Assembly (NCBI GenBank): GCA_023411215.1
Contig: JAEYOY010000030.1
Location: forward strand, 1 to 64,000
Length of the DNA stretch: 64,000 nucleotides
Reading direction: 5' to 3'
Source: Bacillota bacterium
GTDB lineage: Bacteria > Bacillota > Clostridia > Lachnospirales > Lachnospiraceae
The position numbers and the translations under genes are program-made. Shown here in pieces: positions 17,255 to 25,989 of this stretch. The notes beneath the pieces are model-generated. The model did no database searches. It had not been told where the DNA came from and saw only the letters and a program-made list of their open reading frames with translations. Each line of letters opens with the position of its first letter. Position 1 is the stretch's first letter.

Positions 17255-18489
17255 ATCAAAAAATAGTAGAATCCAAAGTGATTCATATCCTGACGGCATT
17301 ATGTTTTCTGGTGTATTTTACTAGTTATGTCACACGAATCAATTATACTGCAATAATTTCAGAAATTATACAGGAAGAAGGAATACTTAAATCCACTGCA
17401 TCGATTGTAACTATGGTAAGCTTCATTTCCTATGGAATTGGACAATTAATAAGCGGGTATATAGGTGACCGGATGCCTCCAAAGCTGCTAATTCTTGGTG
17501 GATTATTAATCTCATCAGCATTAAATATTTTAATGCCTGTTGTAGGTAATATAGAAGCGATGGCGATCATTTGGTTTTTGAATGGATTTGCTCAAGCCTT
17601 GATCTGGCCCCCCATGGTTCGAATATTATCTGCCTATTTGAAGAGTGATGATTATAATAATGCATGTGTTACAGTAATGATTGCAAGTTCACTAGGGACT
17701 ATCGCAGTCTATCTTTTATCGCCGCTTATCATTAGTATATCAAGTTGGAAAGCTGTATTTTGGATTGCCGGGATAATAGGAATTTCAATCTCGTTGATTT
17801 GGATATGGGGAGCAAATAAAATAGAGCAATATGTTGTTAAAAAAGGCATAACTGAAATAACAACCATTAATTCCTCTATAAGATCAGGAACGACGATTAG
17901 AAGTCTTATCATACCATCAGGTTTCATTTTCATTATCATGGCAATTATTTTACAAGGCACATTGAAAGATGGAGTTACCACATGGATGCCATCCTATTTA
18001 ATTGAGACCTTTCAGCTTAAAAGCTCAGTATCTATTTTCTCTACTGTTGTATTACCTGTTTTTAGCATTTTCTGTTTAAAACTTACGGCTTATATCCAGA
18101 GAAGATATATAAAAAATGAATTAATCTGTTCGGCTATCATATTTTTTACCGGGTTCGCAGCATCCATTGCGTTATCGGTTTTCTCTTCCTATCATGCAGT
18201 AGTATCAATCATTCTGGCCGCCATCATTACAGGATGCATGTTTGGAGTTAATTTGATACTAATCGGTCTGATACCAAACCGTTTTGAACATACGGGAAAA
18301 GTGGCTTACATTTCCGGAATAATGAATTTTTTCACTTATGTTGGCAGCGCTTTGTCAAGCTATGGCATTGCAAAGATCTCTGAAAACTATGGATGGCAGT
18401 TTACGATAACAAGCTGGGCGGTAATTGCTCTGCTTGGAGCTTGTGTGTGTTTCTTATGCGCATTTAGATGGAAGAAATTTTGCAAATAA
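17251..18489 (+). CDS. MFS transporter, organophosphate:phosphate antiporter-like
   Basis: 412 residues with about 12 transmembrane helices. The beginning (YFTSYVTRINYTAIISEI, then GQLISGYIGDRMPPKLLI) resembles the GlpT/UhpT family, which exchanges phosphate for sugar phosphates or glycerol phosphate. The start ATGA overlaps the upstream stop codon, indicating translational coupling. It is the last gene of the DeoR operon. No clear terminator follows. The substrate is likely an organic phosphate handled by the co-encoded hydrolase, which is inference. Confidence 0.85.
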   Translation: MNQKIVESKVIHILTALCFLVYFTSYVTRINYTAIISEIIQEEGILKSTASIVTMVSFISYGIGQLISGYIGDRMPPKLLILGGLLISSALNILMPVVGNIEAMAIIWFLNGFAQALIWPPMVRILSAYLKSDDYNNACVTVMIASSLGTIAVYLLSPLIISISSWKAVFWIAGIIGISISLIWIWGANKIEQYVVKKGITEITTINSSIRSGTTIRSLIIPSGFIFIIMAIILQGTLKDGVTTWMPSYLIETFQLKSSVSIFSTVVLPVFSIFCLKLTAYIQRRYIKNELICSAIIFFTGFAASIALSVFSSYHAVVSIILAAIITGCMFGVNLILIGLIPNRFEHTGKVAYISGIMNFFTYVGSALSSYGIAKISENYGWQFTITSWAVIALLGACVCFLCAFRWKKFCK

Positions 18490-18553
18490 ATTACCGGAAA
18501 TAAGTTTGAAAATCAATAAATTGCAATAGTGCGGTATTTCATCAAAAAATTAC

Positions 18554-18582
18554 TTGACTTTATTCAAAACCTCGAATAGTAT
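18554..18582 (+). promoter_or_regulatory. Promoter of the valS T-box leader
   Basis: TTGACT (18554-18559), a 17-base spacer and TAGTAT (18577-18582). Transcription should start near 18590, just before the T-box leader. Confidence 0.7.
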
Positions 18583-18589
18583 AGAACTA

Positions 18590-18858
18590 ATATTTCATAT
18601 TGAGAAATGTATTGATGGAGAGGATTAGATAAAGGAAGCTTATCAGAGAGGACTACTCACCGGCTGAAAGGTGGTCTAAGGCAAGCTTATTGAAGGTAGC
18701 TCCGGAACAACAGCTCTGAAGCCTTTGGGTGTGTAAGAGATGTCGGGAAGTCCCGTTATAGACATAAGAGTTGATAATTAGATCAATGAAACAATCTTAT
18801 TATCATAAATAAAGGTGGTACCACGGTTCTTCGTCCTTTTTGACGAAGAACCTTTTTT
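18590..18858 (+). promoter_or_regulatory. T-box riboswitch leader (valine)
   Basis: The conserved T-box sequence AAAGGTGGTACCACGG is at 18811-18826; its UGGU would pair with an ACCA tRNA end. CCGGCTGAAAGGTGG near 18659 matches the Stem I apical loop. GTA at 18696-18698, in TGAAGGTAGC, is a plausible specifier codon for valine, agreeing with the valS gene downstream. The terminator is GGTTCTTCGTC / GACGAAGAACC (18825-18852) plus six T. Uncharged tRNA-Val would stabilise the antiterminator and switch on valS. Confidence 0.9.
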
Positions 18859-19386
18859 GATTCAACATCAGTGAAAGTTACTACGAAGAACTCGTTAAAC
18901 ACATACCTTTTAATGTTCGTAGCTTCACGCCCCTTCTTGCAGCGTCTGGTTCTTTTTCAGGTAATCATTTCTGAGAATATAGCAGATAATATTTATAAGA
19001 GAATTCGGAATAGCTAAAGTCGGGAAAATAATTATGTTGACGAAATACTTTTTAATAATGTTCAGGTTTTAATTATTATTACGATGAACAGGTACTTTAA
19101 TTACGAAGCTATATTTGTATGACTTTATAAACTTCTTAGTAACACATGCTTTGATAAGAAGCAGGTTAGTCTGGAAAATGTCCATGGAAGGACATTTTAG
19201 GTGTATGCGACATGGATGTCGCTATGCAACGACAGACTGCATTCGGCTTCGAAATCGAGGCATAGTGTTACTTGAAGTTTATAATCGGAATGATTATATA
19301 GTTTCGTAATGAAAGTACCGTTCCTATGAAAGTACCGTCCCTAGAACGATAACTTAAAATAGATCAATATCGAAAGGAAGATTACA
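18859..19386 (+). other. Unusual long spacer between T-box terminator and valS
   Basis: 528 bases with no convincing gene. It holds consecutive small hairpins: AAAATGTCC/GGACATTTT (19175-19198), GCGACA/TGTCGC (19207-19222) and TATAATC/GATTATA (19280-19298). A 17-base direct repeat beginning ATGAAAGTACCGT (19309-19342) follows. A 64-codon frame at 19115-19309 has no ribosome-binding site and no recognisable family. Confidence 0.6.
19309..19342 (+). repeat. Two-copy 17-bp tandem repeat upstream of valS
   Basis: ATGAAAGTACCGTTCCT is followed directly by ATGAAAGTACCGTCCCT, differing at one base. The ACCGTCCC end recalls REP-type repeats associated with Y1 transposases, but no palindromic partner is present, so that origin is only suggested. 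Confidence 0.6.
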
Positions 19387-22050
19387 ATGGAAAAAGAACT
19401 GGCTAAAACCTATGATCCAAAAGACATTGAAGAAAGGCTTTATCACAAATGGGAGGAGAAGAAATACTTTCATGCTGAGGTTGACCGCAGCAAGAAGCCC
19501 TTCACAATTGTGATTCCGCCGCCGAATATCGCCGGTCAGCTTCATATGGGTCATGCCTTAGATAATGCAATGCAGGATATCCTTATTCGCTTTAAGAGAA
19601 TGCAGGGCTATAATGCACTGTGGCAGCCCGGAACCGATCATGCTAGTATCGCAACTGAGGTGAAGATTATCGAGCAGATGCGTAAAGAGGGTATCGCGAA
19701 TAAAGAGGATATCGGTAGAGAAGCATTCCTTGAGAGAGCATGGGAGTGGAAGAAGGAATATGGCGGAAGAATTATCTCCCAGCTCAAAAAGCTTGGCTCC
19801 TCCTGTGATTGGGACAGAGAACGCTTTACCATGGATGATGGCTGTTCTGAGGCGGTAAATGAAGTATTTATCAAGCTTTACAACGAAGGAAAGATATATA
19901 AAGGTTCTAGAATTATTAACTGGTGCCCCATATGTCAGACCTCAATCTCCGATGCTGAGGTAGAGCATGAGGAACAGGCAGGACATTTCTGGCATATCAA
20001 GTATCCGATTGTAGGAGAGGAAGGCTTTGTTGAGGTTGCAACGACCAGACCTGAGACAATGCTTGGTGATACCGCAGTCGCTGTTCATCCTGATGATGAG
20101 AGATATCAGCACTTAATCGGTAAGACAGTTATGCTGCCCCTTGTGAATCGAGAGATCCCGGTAGTTGCCGATCACTATGTAGATAAAGAATTCGGAACTG
20201 GTGTGGTTAAGATTACACCGGCACATGATCCCAATGACTTTGAGGTTGGTAAGAGACATAAGCTGCCTGAAATCAATGTGATGAACGATGACGCAACCAT
20301 CAATGCAAACGGTGGTAAATATGCCGGTATGGATCGTTATGAGGCTCGTAAGGTAATGGTTAATGAGCTGAAGGAATTAGGACTTCTGGTTAAGGTTGAG
20401 GACCATATTCATAATGTTGGTACTCATGATCGTTGCCACACAACCGTTGAACCACTCATCAAACAGCAATGGTTCGTTAAGATGGATGAGCTGATCAAGC
20501 CGGCAATTTATGGAGTGAAGACCGGAGATATCCAGTTTGTACCGGAACGCTTTGACAAGATATATTTCAACTGGGCAGAGAATATCAGAGATTGGTGTAT
20601 CTCAAGGCAGCTTTGGTGGGGACATCGAATTCCTGCTTACTACTGTGATGGTTGCGGTGAGATTATTGTATCAAAGGAAGAACCCTCTAGATGTCCGAAG
20701 TGTGCTTCTACCAACCTAAGACAGGATGAGGATACACTGGATACCTGGTTCAGCTCTGCATTATGGCCGTTTTCAACTCTGGGCTGGCCGGAGAAGACCG
20801 AAGATCTGGATTATTTCTATCCGACGGATGTACTGGTTACCGGATATGATATCATCTTCTTCTGGGTACTTCGAATGGTATTCTCAGGCTATGCACAGAT
20901 GGGTAAGAAACCCTTCAGTAAGGTATTAATTCATGGTCTGGTTCGTGACTCCCAGGGTCGTAAGATGAGCAAATCTCTAGGTAACGGGATTGACCCGTTA
21001 GAGGTGATTGATAAATACGGCGCAGATGCACTTCGCTTCTCCTTGATTACCGGTAATGCCCCCGGTAATGATATGCGTTTCTACTGGGAGAGAGTAGAAG
21101 CAAGCCGTAACTTTGCGAACAAGGTATGGAATGCATCCCGTTTCATTATGATGAATTTAGAGAAGGCAAGCATAGGTGAGACCATCGATGAGAAGCTCTT
21201 AACCTTCGCTGATAAATGGATCCTCTCTAAGGTAAATACCTTGGTGGCAGAGGCAACAGAAGGCTTAGAGAATTATGACCTTGGTATCTCCGCTCAGAAG
21301 ATTAATGACTTCATATGGGAAGAATTCTGTGACTGGTATGTAGAGATGGTTAAACCAAGATTATACAGTGAAACCGATGAGACAAAGGCAGCAGCGCTCT
21401 GGACCTTAAAGCATGTTCTCATTACCTCCCTTAAGCTATTACATCCGTACATGCCTTTCGTAACAGAAGAGATCTTCTGTACCCTTCAGGAAATGTCAGG
21501 ACAGAAGGAGACCGATTCCATCATGATCTCCAAGTGGCCGGTATACAATGAAAAGTACGAGTATACGAAGGAAGCGGAAGCAGTTGAGTTAATCAAGGAA
21601 GCAGTAAAGGGCATCCGTAATGTTCGTGCCGAGATGAATGTTCCGCCGAGCAGAAAGGCTACCGTGATCGTGGTATCTGACAGCGAAAAGCTTCGTGATA
21701 TTTTCATCGAAAGCAAGGTATTCTTCGCAACCCTTGGATATGCAAACGAAGTTCTTGTTCAACAGGATAAGGCTGGTATCCCGGAGGATGCGGTGTCGAC
21801 AGTAATCCCCGGTGCAGTTATCTATATTCCATTCGCAGATCTTGTTGATATTGATAAAGAAATCGAACGACTGACTAAGGAGAAGGAGCGTCTGGAAGGT
21901 GAGCTGAAGCGTGTTACCGGAATGTTAGCTAATCCGAACTTCGTGAACAAGGCTCCGGAAAGCAAGCTGGCTGAGGAACGTGCAAAGCTTGACAAATATA
22001 ATGACATGATGAAGCAGGTAACAGAGCGTCTGGAATATTTAAGTAAATAA
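19387..22050 (+). CDS. valS: Valyl-tRNA synthetase
   Basis: 887 residues, the normal size for bacterial ValRS; charges tRNA-Val with valine and edits threonine. Class I signatures are PPPNIAGQLHMGHALD (HIGH variant, near residue 48) and GRKMSKSLGNGIDPL (KMSKS, near 525). The editing domain (VATTRPETMLGDTAVAVHP) lies between them. A zinc-ribbon-like CDGCGEI and CPKCAS precede KMSKS. The C-terminal coiled coil (IDKEIERLTKEKERLEGEL) is typical of ValRS. GAAAGGAAG lies about 7 bases before the ATG. It is controlled by the upstream valine T-box. Confidence 0.98.
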   Translation: MEKELAKTYDPKDIEERLYHKWEEKKYFHAEVDRSKKPFTIVIPPPNIAGQLHMGHALDNAMQDILIRFKRMQGYNALWQPGTDHASIATEVKIIEQMRKEGIANKEDIGREAFLERAWEWKKEYGGRIISQLKKLGSSCDWDRERFTMDDGCSEAVNEVFIKLYNEGKIYKGSRIINWCPICQTSISDAEVEHEEQAGHFWHIKYPIVGEEGFVEVATTRPETMLGDTAVAVHPDDERYQHLIGKTVMLPLVNREIPVVADHYVDKEFGTGVVKITPAHDPNDFEVGKRHKLPEINVMNDDATINANGGKYAGMDRYEARKVMVNELKELGLLVKVEDHIHNVGTHDRCHTTVEPLIKQQWFVKMDELIKPAIYGVKTGDIQFVPERFDKIYFNWAENIRDWCISRQLWWGHRIPAYYCDGCGEIIVSKEEPSRCPKCASTNLRQDEDTLDTWFSSALWPFSTLGWPEKTEDLDYFYPTDVLVTGYDIIFFWVLRMVFSGYAQMGKKPFSKVLIHGLVRDSQGRKMSKSLGNGIDPLEVIDKYGADALRFSLITGNAPGNDMRFYWERVEASRNFANKVWNASRFIMMNLEKASIGETIDEKLLTFADKWILSKVNTLVAEATEGLENYDLGISAQKINDFIWEEFCDWYVEMVKPRLYSETDETKAAALWTLKHVLITSLKLLHPYMPFVTEEIFCTLQEMSGQKETDSIMISKWPVYNEKYEYTKEAEAVELIKEAVKGIRNVRAEMNVPPSRKATVIVVSDSEKLRDIFIESKVFFATLGYANEVLVQQDKAGIPEDAVSTVIPGAVIYIPFADLVDIDKEIERLTKEKERLEGELKRVTGMLANPNFVNKAPESKLAEERAKLDKYNDMMKQVTERLEYLSK

Positions 22051-22078
22051 GATAGAATTCATATCGTAGTAGCATAAG

Positions 22079-22137
22079 CAGCCCTCCTCAAAGTCATAGG
22101 ATACAATCGTGTCCTATGACATGAGCGGGCTGTTTTT
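22079..22137 (+). terminator. Rho-independent terminator after valS
   Basis: Outer arms CAGCCC (22079-22084) and GGGCTG (22127-22132) are followed by TTTTT. They enclose a perfect inner stem GTCATAGGA / TCCTATGAC. Confidence 0.88.
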
Positions 22138-22308
22138 GCAAGCATACTTATTAATGCTCAGTAATTCGCGAAAATATGGCGTATTATAGGTTGTTATGAG
22201 ATATTAGACTTTTTTTGGCGTTCAAGTAATACATTGGATGGGATTATGTAATAGGAATATAAACTTGAAATGCACCGGGAAAGATATTGAATTTAAGTAA
22301 GTATGTAA

Positions 22309-22562
22309 TGTATAATATTACCACATCCACTTCAAACTGCAGTATATGGAGATGAAAAATTTGCCTCTCTATTAAATATATCAGATGAAATTCCATCCAT
22401 TCCTGAAATCACAAATGGTACTACTATTTAAAAGATAGACATCGTGATAGTACGGACAATAGCGATGATACTAACTTATTAAGCAGAAACTCCTTTAATT
22501 TTGACATAATAATATATGATATAGAGGAAGATATTCTATACATCTTTCAATTAGATACCTAA
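22309..22562 (+). pseudogene. 5'-truncated, frameshifted gene remnant
   Basis: Two overlapping frames read as one protein C-terminus. The first, open from 22309 to TAA at 22429, encodes TAVYGDEKFASLLNISDEIP. The second, readable from about 22416, encodes WYYYLKDRHRDSTDNSDD and NFDIIIYDIEEDILYIFQLD, ending at 22562. This resembles a family of small clostridial proteins ending with W-Y-x-x-x-D-R-H and I-Y-D-x-x-x-x-x-L-Y-x-x-x-x-D-T, recalled without a name. There is no start or ribosome-binding site, and a shift near 22416 breaks the frame. The bases between 22138 and 22308 hold nothing recognisable. Confidence 0.55.
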
Positions 22563-22628
22563 AAAAAATTTTATATTGAAGGTCTGCCGCAATGGGTCAG
22601 ATTTCATTCATTTAAAAGGAGGAATAGT

Positions 22629-23051
22629 ATGTTGCAATCAATTATACATATTGCACTGGTTGTTAAGGATTATGATGAGGCAATTGAGTTTTACACTAAG
22701 AAACTGCATTTTACATTAATAGAGGATACTTACCAGCCGGAGCAGGACAAACGGTGGGTGGTAGTAGCCCCTCCCGGCTCCATGGGAACCACCATACTTC
22801 TGGCGAGATCATCAAAGCCGGAACAGGAACCTTTTATCGGGAATCAGGCCGGAGGGCGCATCTTCTTATTTCTTGGAACAGACGATTTTTGGAGAGATTT
22901 TAATGAGATGAAAGCAATCGGTATTGAATTCGTTCGGGAACCAAAGGAACAGGATTATGGTATTGTTGCTGTGTTCAAGGATTTATATGGGAACCTGTGG
23001 GATCTGGTACAATTTAAAGAGACTCATCCGATGTATCCACGGGTAAGATAG
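22629..23051 (+). CDS. VOC (glyoxalase/bleomycin-resistance fold) protein
   Basis: 140 residues. SIIHIALVVKDYDEAIEFYT is the opening beta-alpha unit with the first metal-ligand histidine; FKDLYGNLWDLVQF is the closing strand, where Asp or a nearby residue takes the usual Glu position. Members act as lyases, dioxygenases or antibiotic-binding proteins, and the substrate cannot be deduced here. AAAAGGAGG lies 6 bases before the ATG. The DJ-1 gene starts 7 bases after the stop, so the two are one operon, possibly linked to detoxification of reactive carbonyls. Confidence 0.88.
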   Translation: MLQSIIHIALVVKDYDEAIEFYTKKLHFTLIEDTYQPEQDKRWVVVAPPGSMGTTILLARSSKPEQEPFIGNQAGGRIFLFLGTDDFWRDFNEMKAIGIEFVREPKEQDYGIVAVFKDLYGNLWDLVQFKETHPMYPRVR

Positions 23052-23058
23052 GAGGAGA

Positions 23059-23568
23059 ATGAATTACTTTATTATTTATGAGGATTGTTGCTTTTATGAA
23101 ATTGTGATATTGAATTACTTTATAAAATTTACAAATCAAGAGATGAGCTTCTGTACCCCGAATGGTATAGGAATCACCTGTATGGAGGGCTTTCGAGTGG
23201 CTGCGGATCTGTCAATCGAAGAGGTGAAGCTTTCGAATGCAAAAAGCATAATTCTGACCGGTGGTAATATCAACAACGTAAGGTCAGAGAGACTGTCAAA
23301 GCTCTTACAGGAGGCTAACGAAAAGGAGATTACAATCGGTGCAATCTGTGCAGGTGTGGATATCTTAGAGGAAACGGAGATACTTCGTGGAATAAAGTCT
23401 ACTCATTCCACAGAACAGGATGTAGTAGCGGATAGGAATATCGTAACGGCCAGAGCGAATGCTTATGTAGACTTTGCAATTGAGGTTGCAAAAAAGCAGG
23501 AATTATTCGAAGATGAGGCGGATCTGCTAGAGACAATAAACTTCTGGAAGCATCATAAGAGAATGTGA
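23059..23568 (+). CDS. DJ-1/PfpI family protein
   Basis: 169 residues of the DJ-1/PfpI class I glutamine amidotransferase-like superfamily. The nucleophile elbow is TIGAICAGVDIL with Cys near residue 97, and SIILTGG supplies the preceding strand. Relatives include protein deglycases, proteases and isonitrile hydratases; activity here is unknown. AGGAGG is provided by the end of the VOC gene, and the pair is co-transcribed. The C-terminal tail ETINFWKHHKRM is basic. Confidence 0.87.
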   Translation: MNYFIIYEDCCFYEIVILNYFIKFTNQEMSFCTPNGIGITCMEGFRVAADLSIEEVKLSNAKSIILTGGNINNVRSERLSKLLQEANEKEITIGAICAGVDILEETEILRGIKSTHSTEQDVVADRNIVTARANAYVDFAIEVAKKQELFEDEADLLETINFWKHHKRM

Positions 23569-23699
23569 AGGCAATCGTTGCAAATTATAATCTAATATTA
23601 ATGTATAACATTCAAGCTTCTGGTATTATTAATAAATAAAGTCTATAAGAACAAACAATATTAGATGTAATTATAGAGTGCATTGCTAGGAGGATAATT

Positions 23700-25310
23700 A
23701 TGAAAAAAGCTTTAAAGGGATTTGTTATATGTATTATATTAGGGATCATCGCATTTCTGTATTATTATGTTTCATTGCCGGCGATTAATATCCATTCACC
23801 CGGTTTTTGGTGGTTCATTCTTGGAGCATTAATCATTGCAACTATAGTGGTAGCTACGATATCTTATGTGGGTAAGAAGAATAGCCTTCAGGGAGGAAAG
23901 ACGTTCGTTCGGGTACTAGCCACCGGTCTTGGTCTTTTATCCGGTGTAATGCTGATTATTTTTATAATAGGAAGTATCCTATCCTCACCGATTGTGAATG
24001 CCAGAAAGTATCAAAGGCTGCTTACAATTAATGATCGCAATTTTACCGATGATATCAAAGAAATCTCTTATAAAGAAATTCCGATTCTGGATAAAGATTC
24101 GGCGGTCCTTCTTGGATCAAGAAAGATGGGTAGTATTGCAGAATATGTATCCCAGTTTGAAGTAAGTAGCAATTATACTCAGGTGAATTATCAGGGCGGT
24201 CCGGTACGGGTAACCCCTCTTCGATATGGAAGTGTCATCAAATGGCTTACCAATCGTTCGAAAGGGATACCCGCGTATATCAAGATTGACATGACTACTC
24301 AGAATGTTGAATTGGTTAAATTAACAAAGGGATTAAAATATTCCGAATCCGATCATTTTGGAAGGAATATCTATCGTTATCTTCGTTTTAATTATCCTAC
24401 TTATGTATTTGATAGTATTAACTTTGAAATCGATGATAATGGAACTCCATACTGGATCTGTCCTGTGAAGGACTACACCATCGGACTGTTTGGTGGCCAG
24501 ACAATAGGCAGAGCAGTAATGGTGAATGCGGTAACCGGTGAATTAACGGATTATGCAATAGAGGATGTTCCGACCTGGGTAGATAAGGTATACTCAGCAG
24601 AATTATTGATTTCTCTTTATGATTATTACGGAACCTTGCGTCATGGATATTGGAACTCCGTCTTCGGTCAGAAGGATGCTCTTCAGACTACAGATGGCTA
24701 TAACTACATCGCGATGGAGGATGACGTTTGGGTTTATACCGGTGTAACCAGCGTAGGTGCAGATGAATCCAATGTCGGATTCGTATTAATGAATCAACGT
24801 ACCGCTGAGACAAGATATTACTCCATCTCCGGTGCCGAAGAATATTCTGCTATGGCTTCTGCCGAAGGGCAGGTGCAGCATCTAGGCTATACGGCTACCT
24901 TCCCATTACTTCTGAATACCGGGGGTGAGCCCACTTATTTCATAGCACTTAAGGATGCTGCCGGACTGGTGAAGAAATATGCCATGGTTAACATCGCACA
25001 GTATCAGATTGTTGCAATCGGTGATACCGTGAATGATTGTGAGAAGACTTATCTGGCATTGATGAAATCAAGTGGTATCAGCGTGGAGGATACAACAAAG
25101 CTTCCCAAGGCAACCGGCATGATTACTAAGATTTCGGATTGTGTTATTGATGGAAATACACATTATCTGATACTGCTTAGTAACAGTGACCAGATTTTTG
25201 ATGTGGAAGTGAGTGAGTATATTAATATCATCAAATATGATATCGGTGATACAATTACCTTCTCATATACCACAGGTGCAGCTTTTAATACGGTTCTGGG
25301 AATTGAGTAA
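23700..25310 (+). CDS. Uncharacterised membrane protein with large extracytoplasmic domain
   Basis: 536 residues. Three hydrophobic helices lie near the N-terminus (about 7-26, 37-57 and 74-98), followed by a soluble region of more than 400 residues (from about 105) rich in beta strands and aromatic residues. The stretch from the third helix onward should face outward. IGLFGGQTIGRAVMVNAVTG resembles lines in secreted PepSY-like or CvpA-annotated proteins, but no family is claimed. AGGAGG is 7 bases before the ATG. A small membrane protein gene follows by 39 bases on the same strand. Confidence 0.75.
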   Translation: MKKALKGFVICIILGIIAFLYYYVSLPAINIHSPGFWWFILGALIIATIVVATISYVGKKNSLQGGKTFVRVLATGLGLLSGVMLIIFIIGSILSSPIVNARKYQRLLTINDRNFTDDIKEISYKEIPILDKDSAVLLGSRKMGSIAEYVSQFEVSSNYTQVNYQGGPVRVTPLRYGSVIKWLTNRSKGIPAYIKIDMTTQNVELVKLTKGLKYSESDHFGRNIYRYLRFNYPTYVFDSINFEIDDNGTPYWICPVKDYTIGLFGGQTIGRAVMVNAVTGELTDYAIEDVPTWVDKVYSAELLISLYDYYGTLRHGYWNSVFGQKDALQTTDGYNYIAMEDDVWVYTGVTSVGADESNVGFVLMNQRTAETRYYSISGAEEYSAMASAEGQVQHLGYTATFPLLLNTGGEPTYFIALKDAAGLVKKYAMVNIAQYQIVAIGDTVNDCEKTYLALMKSSGISVEDTTKLPKATGMITKISDCVIDGNTHYLILLSNSDQIFDVEVSEYINIIKYDIGDTITFSYTTGAAFNTVLGIE

Positions 25311-25349
25311 ATCTGCAGTAGATTATTTACCAAATAGGGGGAGGGTTCA

Positions 25350-25721
25350 TTGAACCGAAAAGAAATAATAATCGGAGTTGGAGCCTTATTGATCAGTATC
25401 TCCATTGTTATCAGTGGATATCTGGTTGGGGAGGCGATTAAGACAGTAATTGCAGTGGAGGCAGACAATACTACGGAAAGCGTTATGGATTTGTCTGAGG
25501 CGGCAAAATACTTGAATATGTCTCATACAGAAGTCAGAGCTATCATTAGATTAGAAGAAAATCAATTAAAGCAGTACGGATTCTTTTCAGGCATGAGGTT
25601 TCCTTATTTCACGATTGATAATAAACAATATTTTTATAAGGATAAGATTGATGAGTGGCTTAAGGAAGTGGCAAGCAGTCATACGATCTATGATACAGAC
25701 AAGGGATATATCTTACAATAA
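25350..25721 (+). CDS. Small membrane protein with excisionase-like helix-turn-helix
   Basis: 123 residues. One transmembrane helix (about 6-28) follows MNRKE; the rest is soluble. MDLSEAAKYLNMSHTEVRAI and YFYKDKIDEWLKEV resemble the MerR-like HTH_17 excisionase domain. By the positive-inside rule this domain would lie outside the membrane, which is unexpected for a DNA-binding fold. TTG is the start, with GGGGGAGG 5 bases upstream; no ATG fits. It is co-directional with the 536-residue membrane protein gene. Function is unknown; the fold may have been reused for protein contacts. Confidence 0.72.
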   Translation: MNRKEIIIGVGALLISISIVISGYLVGEAIKTVIAVEADNTTESVMDLSEAAKYLNMSHTEVRAIIRLEENQLKQYGFFSGMRFPYFTIDNKQYFYKDKIDEWLKEVASSHTIYDTDKGYILQ

Positions 25722-25792
25722 TTATGTATATCTGCCCTTGGCTCAAATAATAAAAAGCACGCTTTGCGAACTTTCTATTGTCATGAATTACA

Positions 25793-25820
25793 GGCTGCCC
25801 GTATAAGCGGACAGCCTTTT
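25793..25820 (+). terminator. Rho-independent terminator
   Basis: GGCTGcCCG (25793-25801) pairs with CGGaCAGCC (25808-25816), followed by TTTT. It ends the membrane-protein pair. Confidence 0.75.
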
Positions 25821-25908
25821 ATAGTACAGGAAAATGCATCTGATCACAATTAATATTATACTTTCTAACTTTTTTGAGTATCTTCTGCCGTTACAATCGT
25901 TAGAGTGG

Positions 25909-25937
25909 TTGAAACTGTGAATAATATGCTATAGAAT
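25909..25937 (+). promoter_or_regulatory. Promoter of the two-component system
   Basis: TTGAAA (25909-25914), 17 bases, TAGAAT (25932-25937), 52 bases before the response regulator start. Confidence 0.55.
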
Positions 25938-25989
25938 GAAAAGAAATGTATAATCTGGTAATTCGGAACGATGACTGGGGGGGATAATA

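Noticed and set aside
18696..18698. Other codons considered as T-box specifier
   Set aside because: GTA fits position, the downstream purine and the valS identity; neighbouring triplets do not agree with the regulated gene.
19115..19309. 64-codon frame in the valS leader
   Set aside because: No ribosome-binding site, and it crosses several hairpins; probably part of the non-coding spacer.
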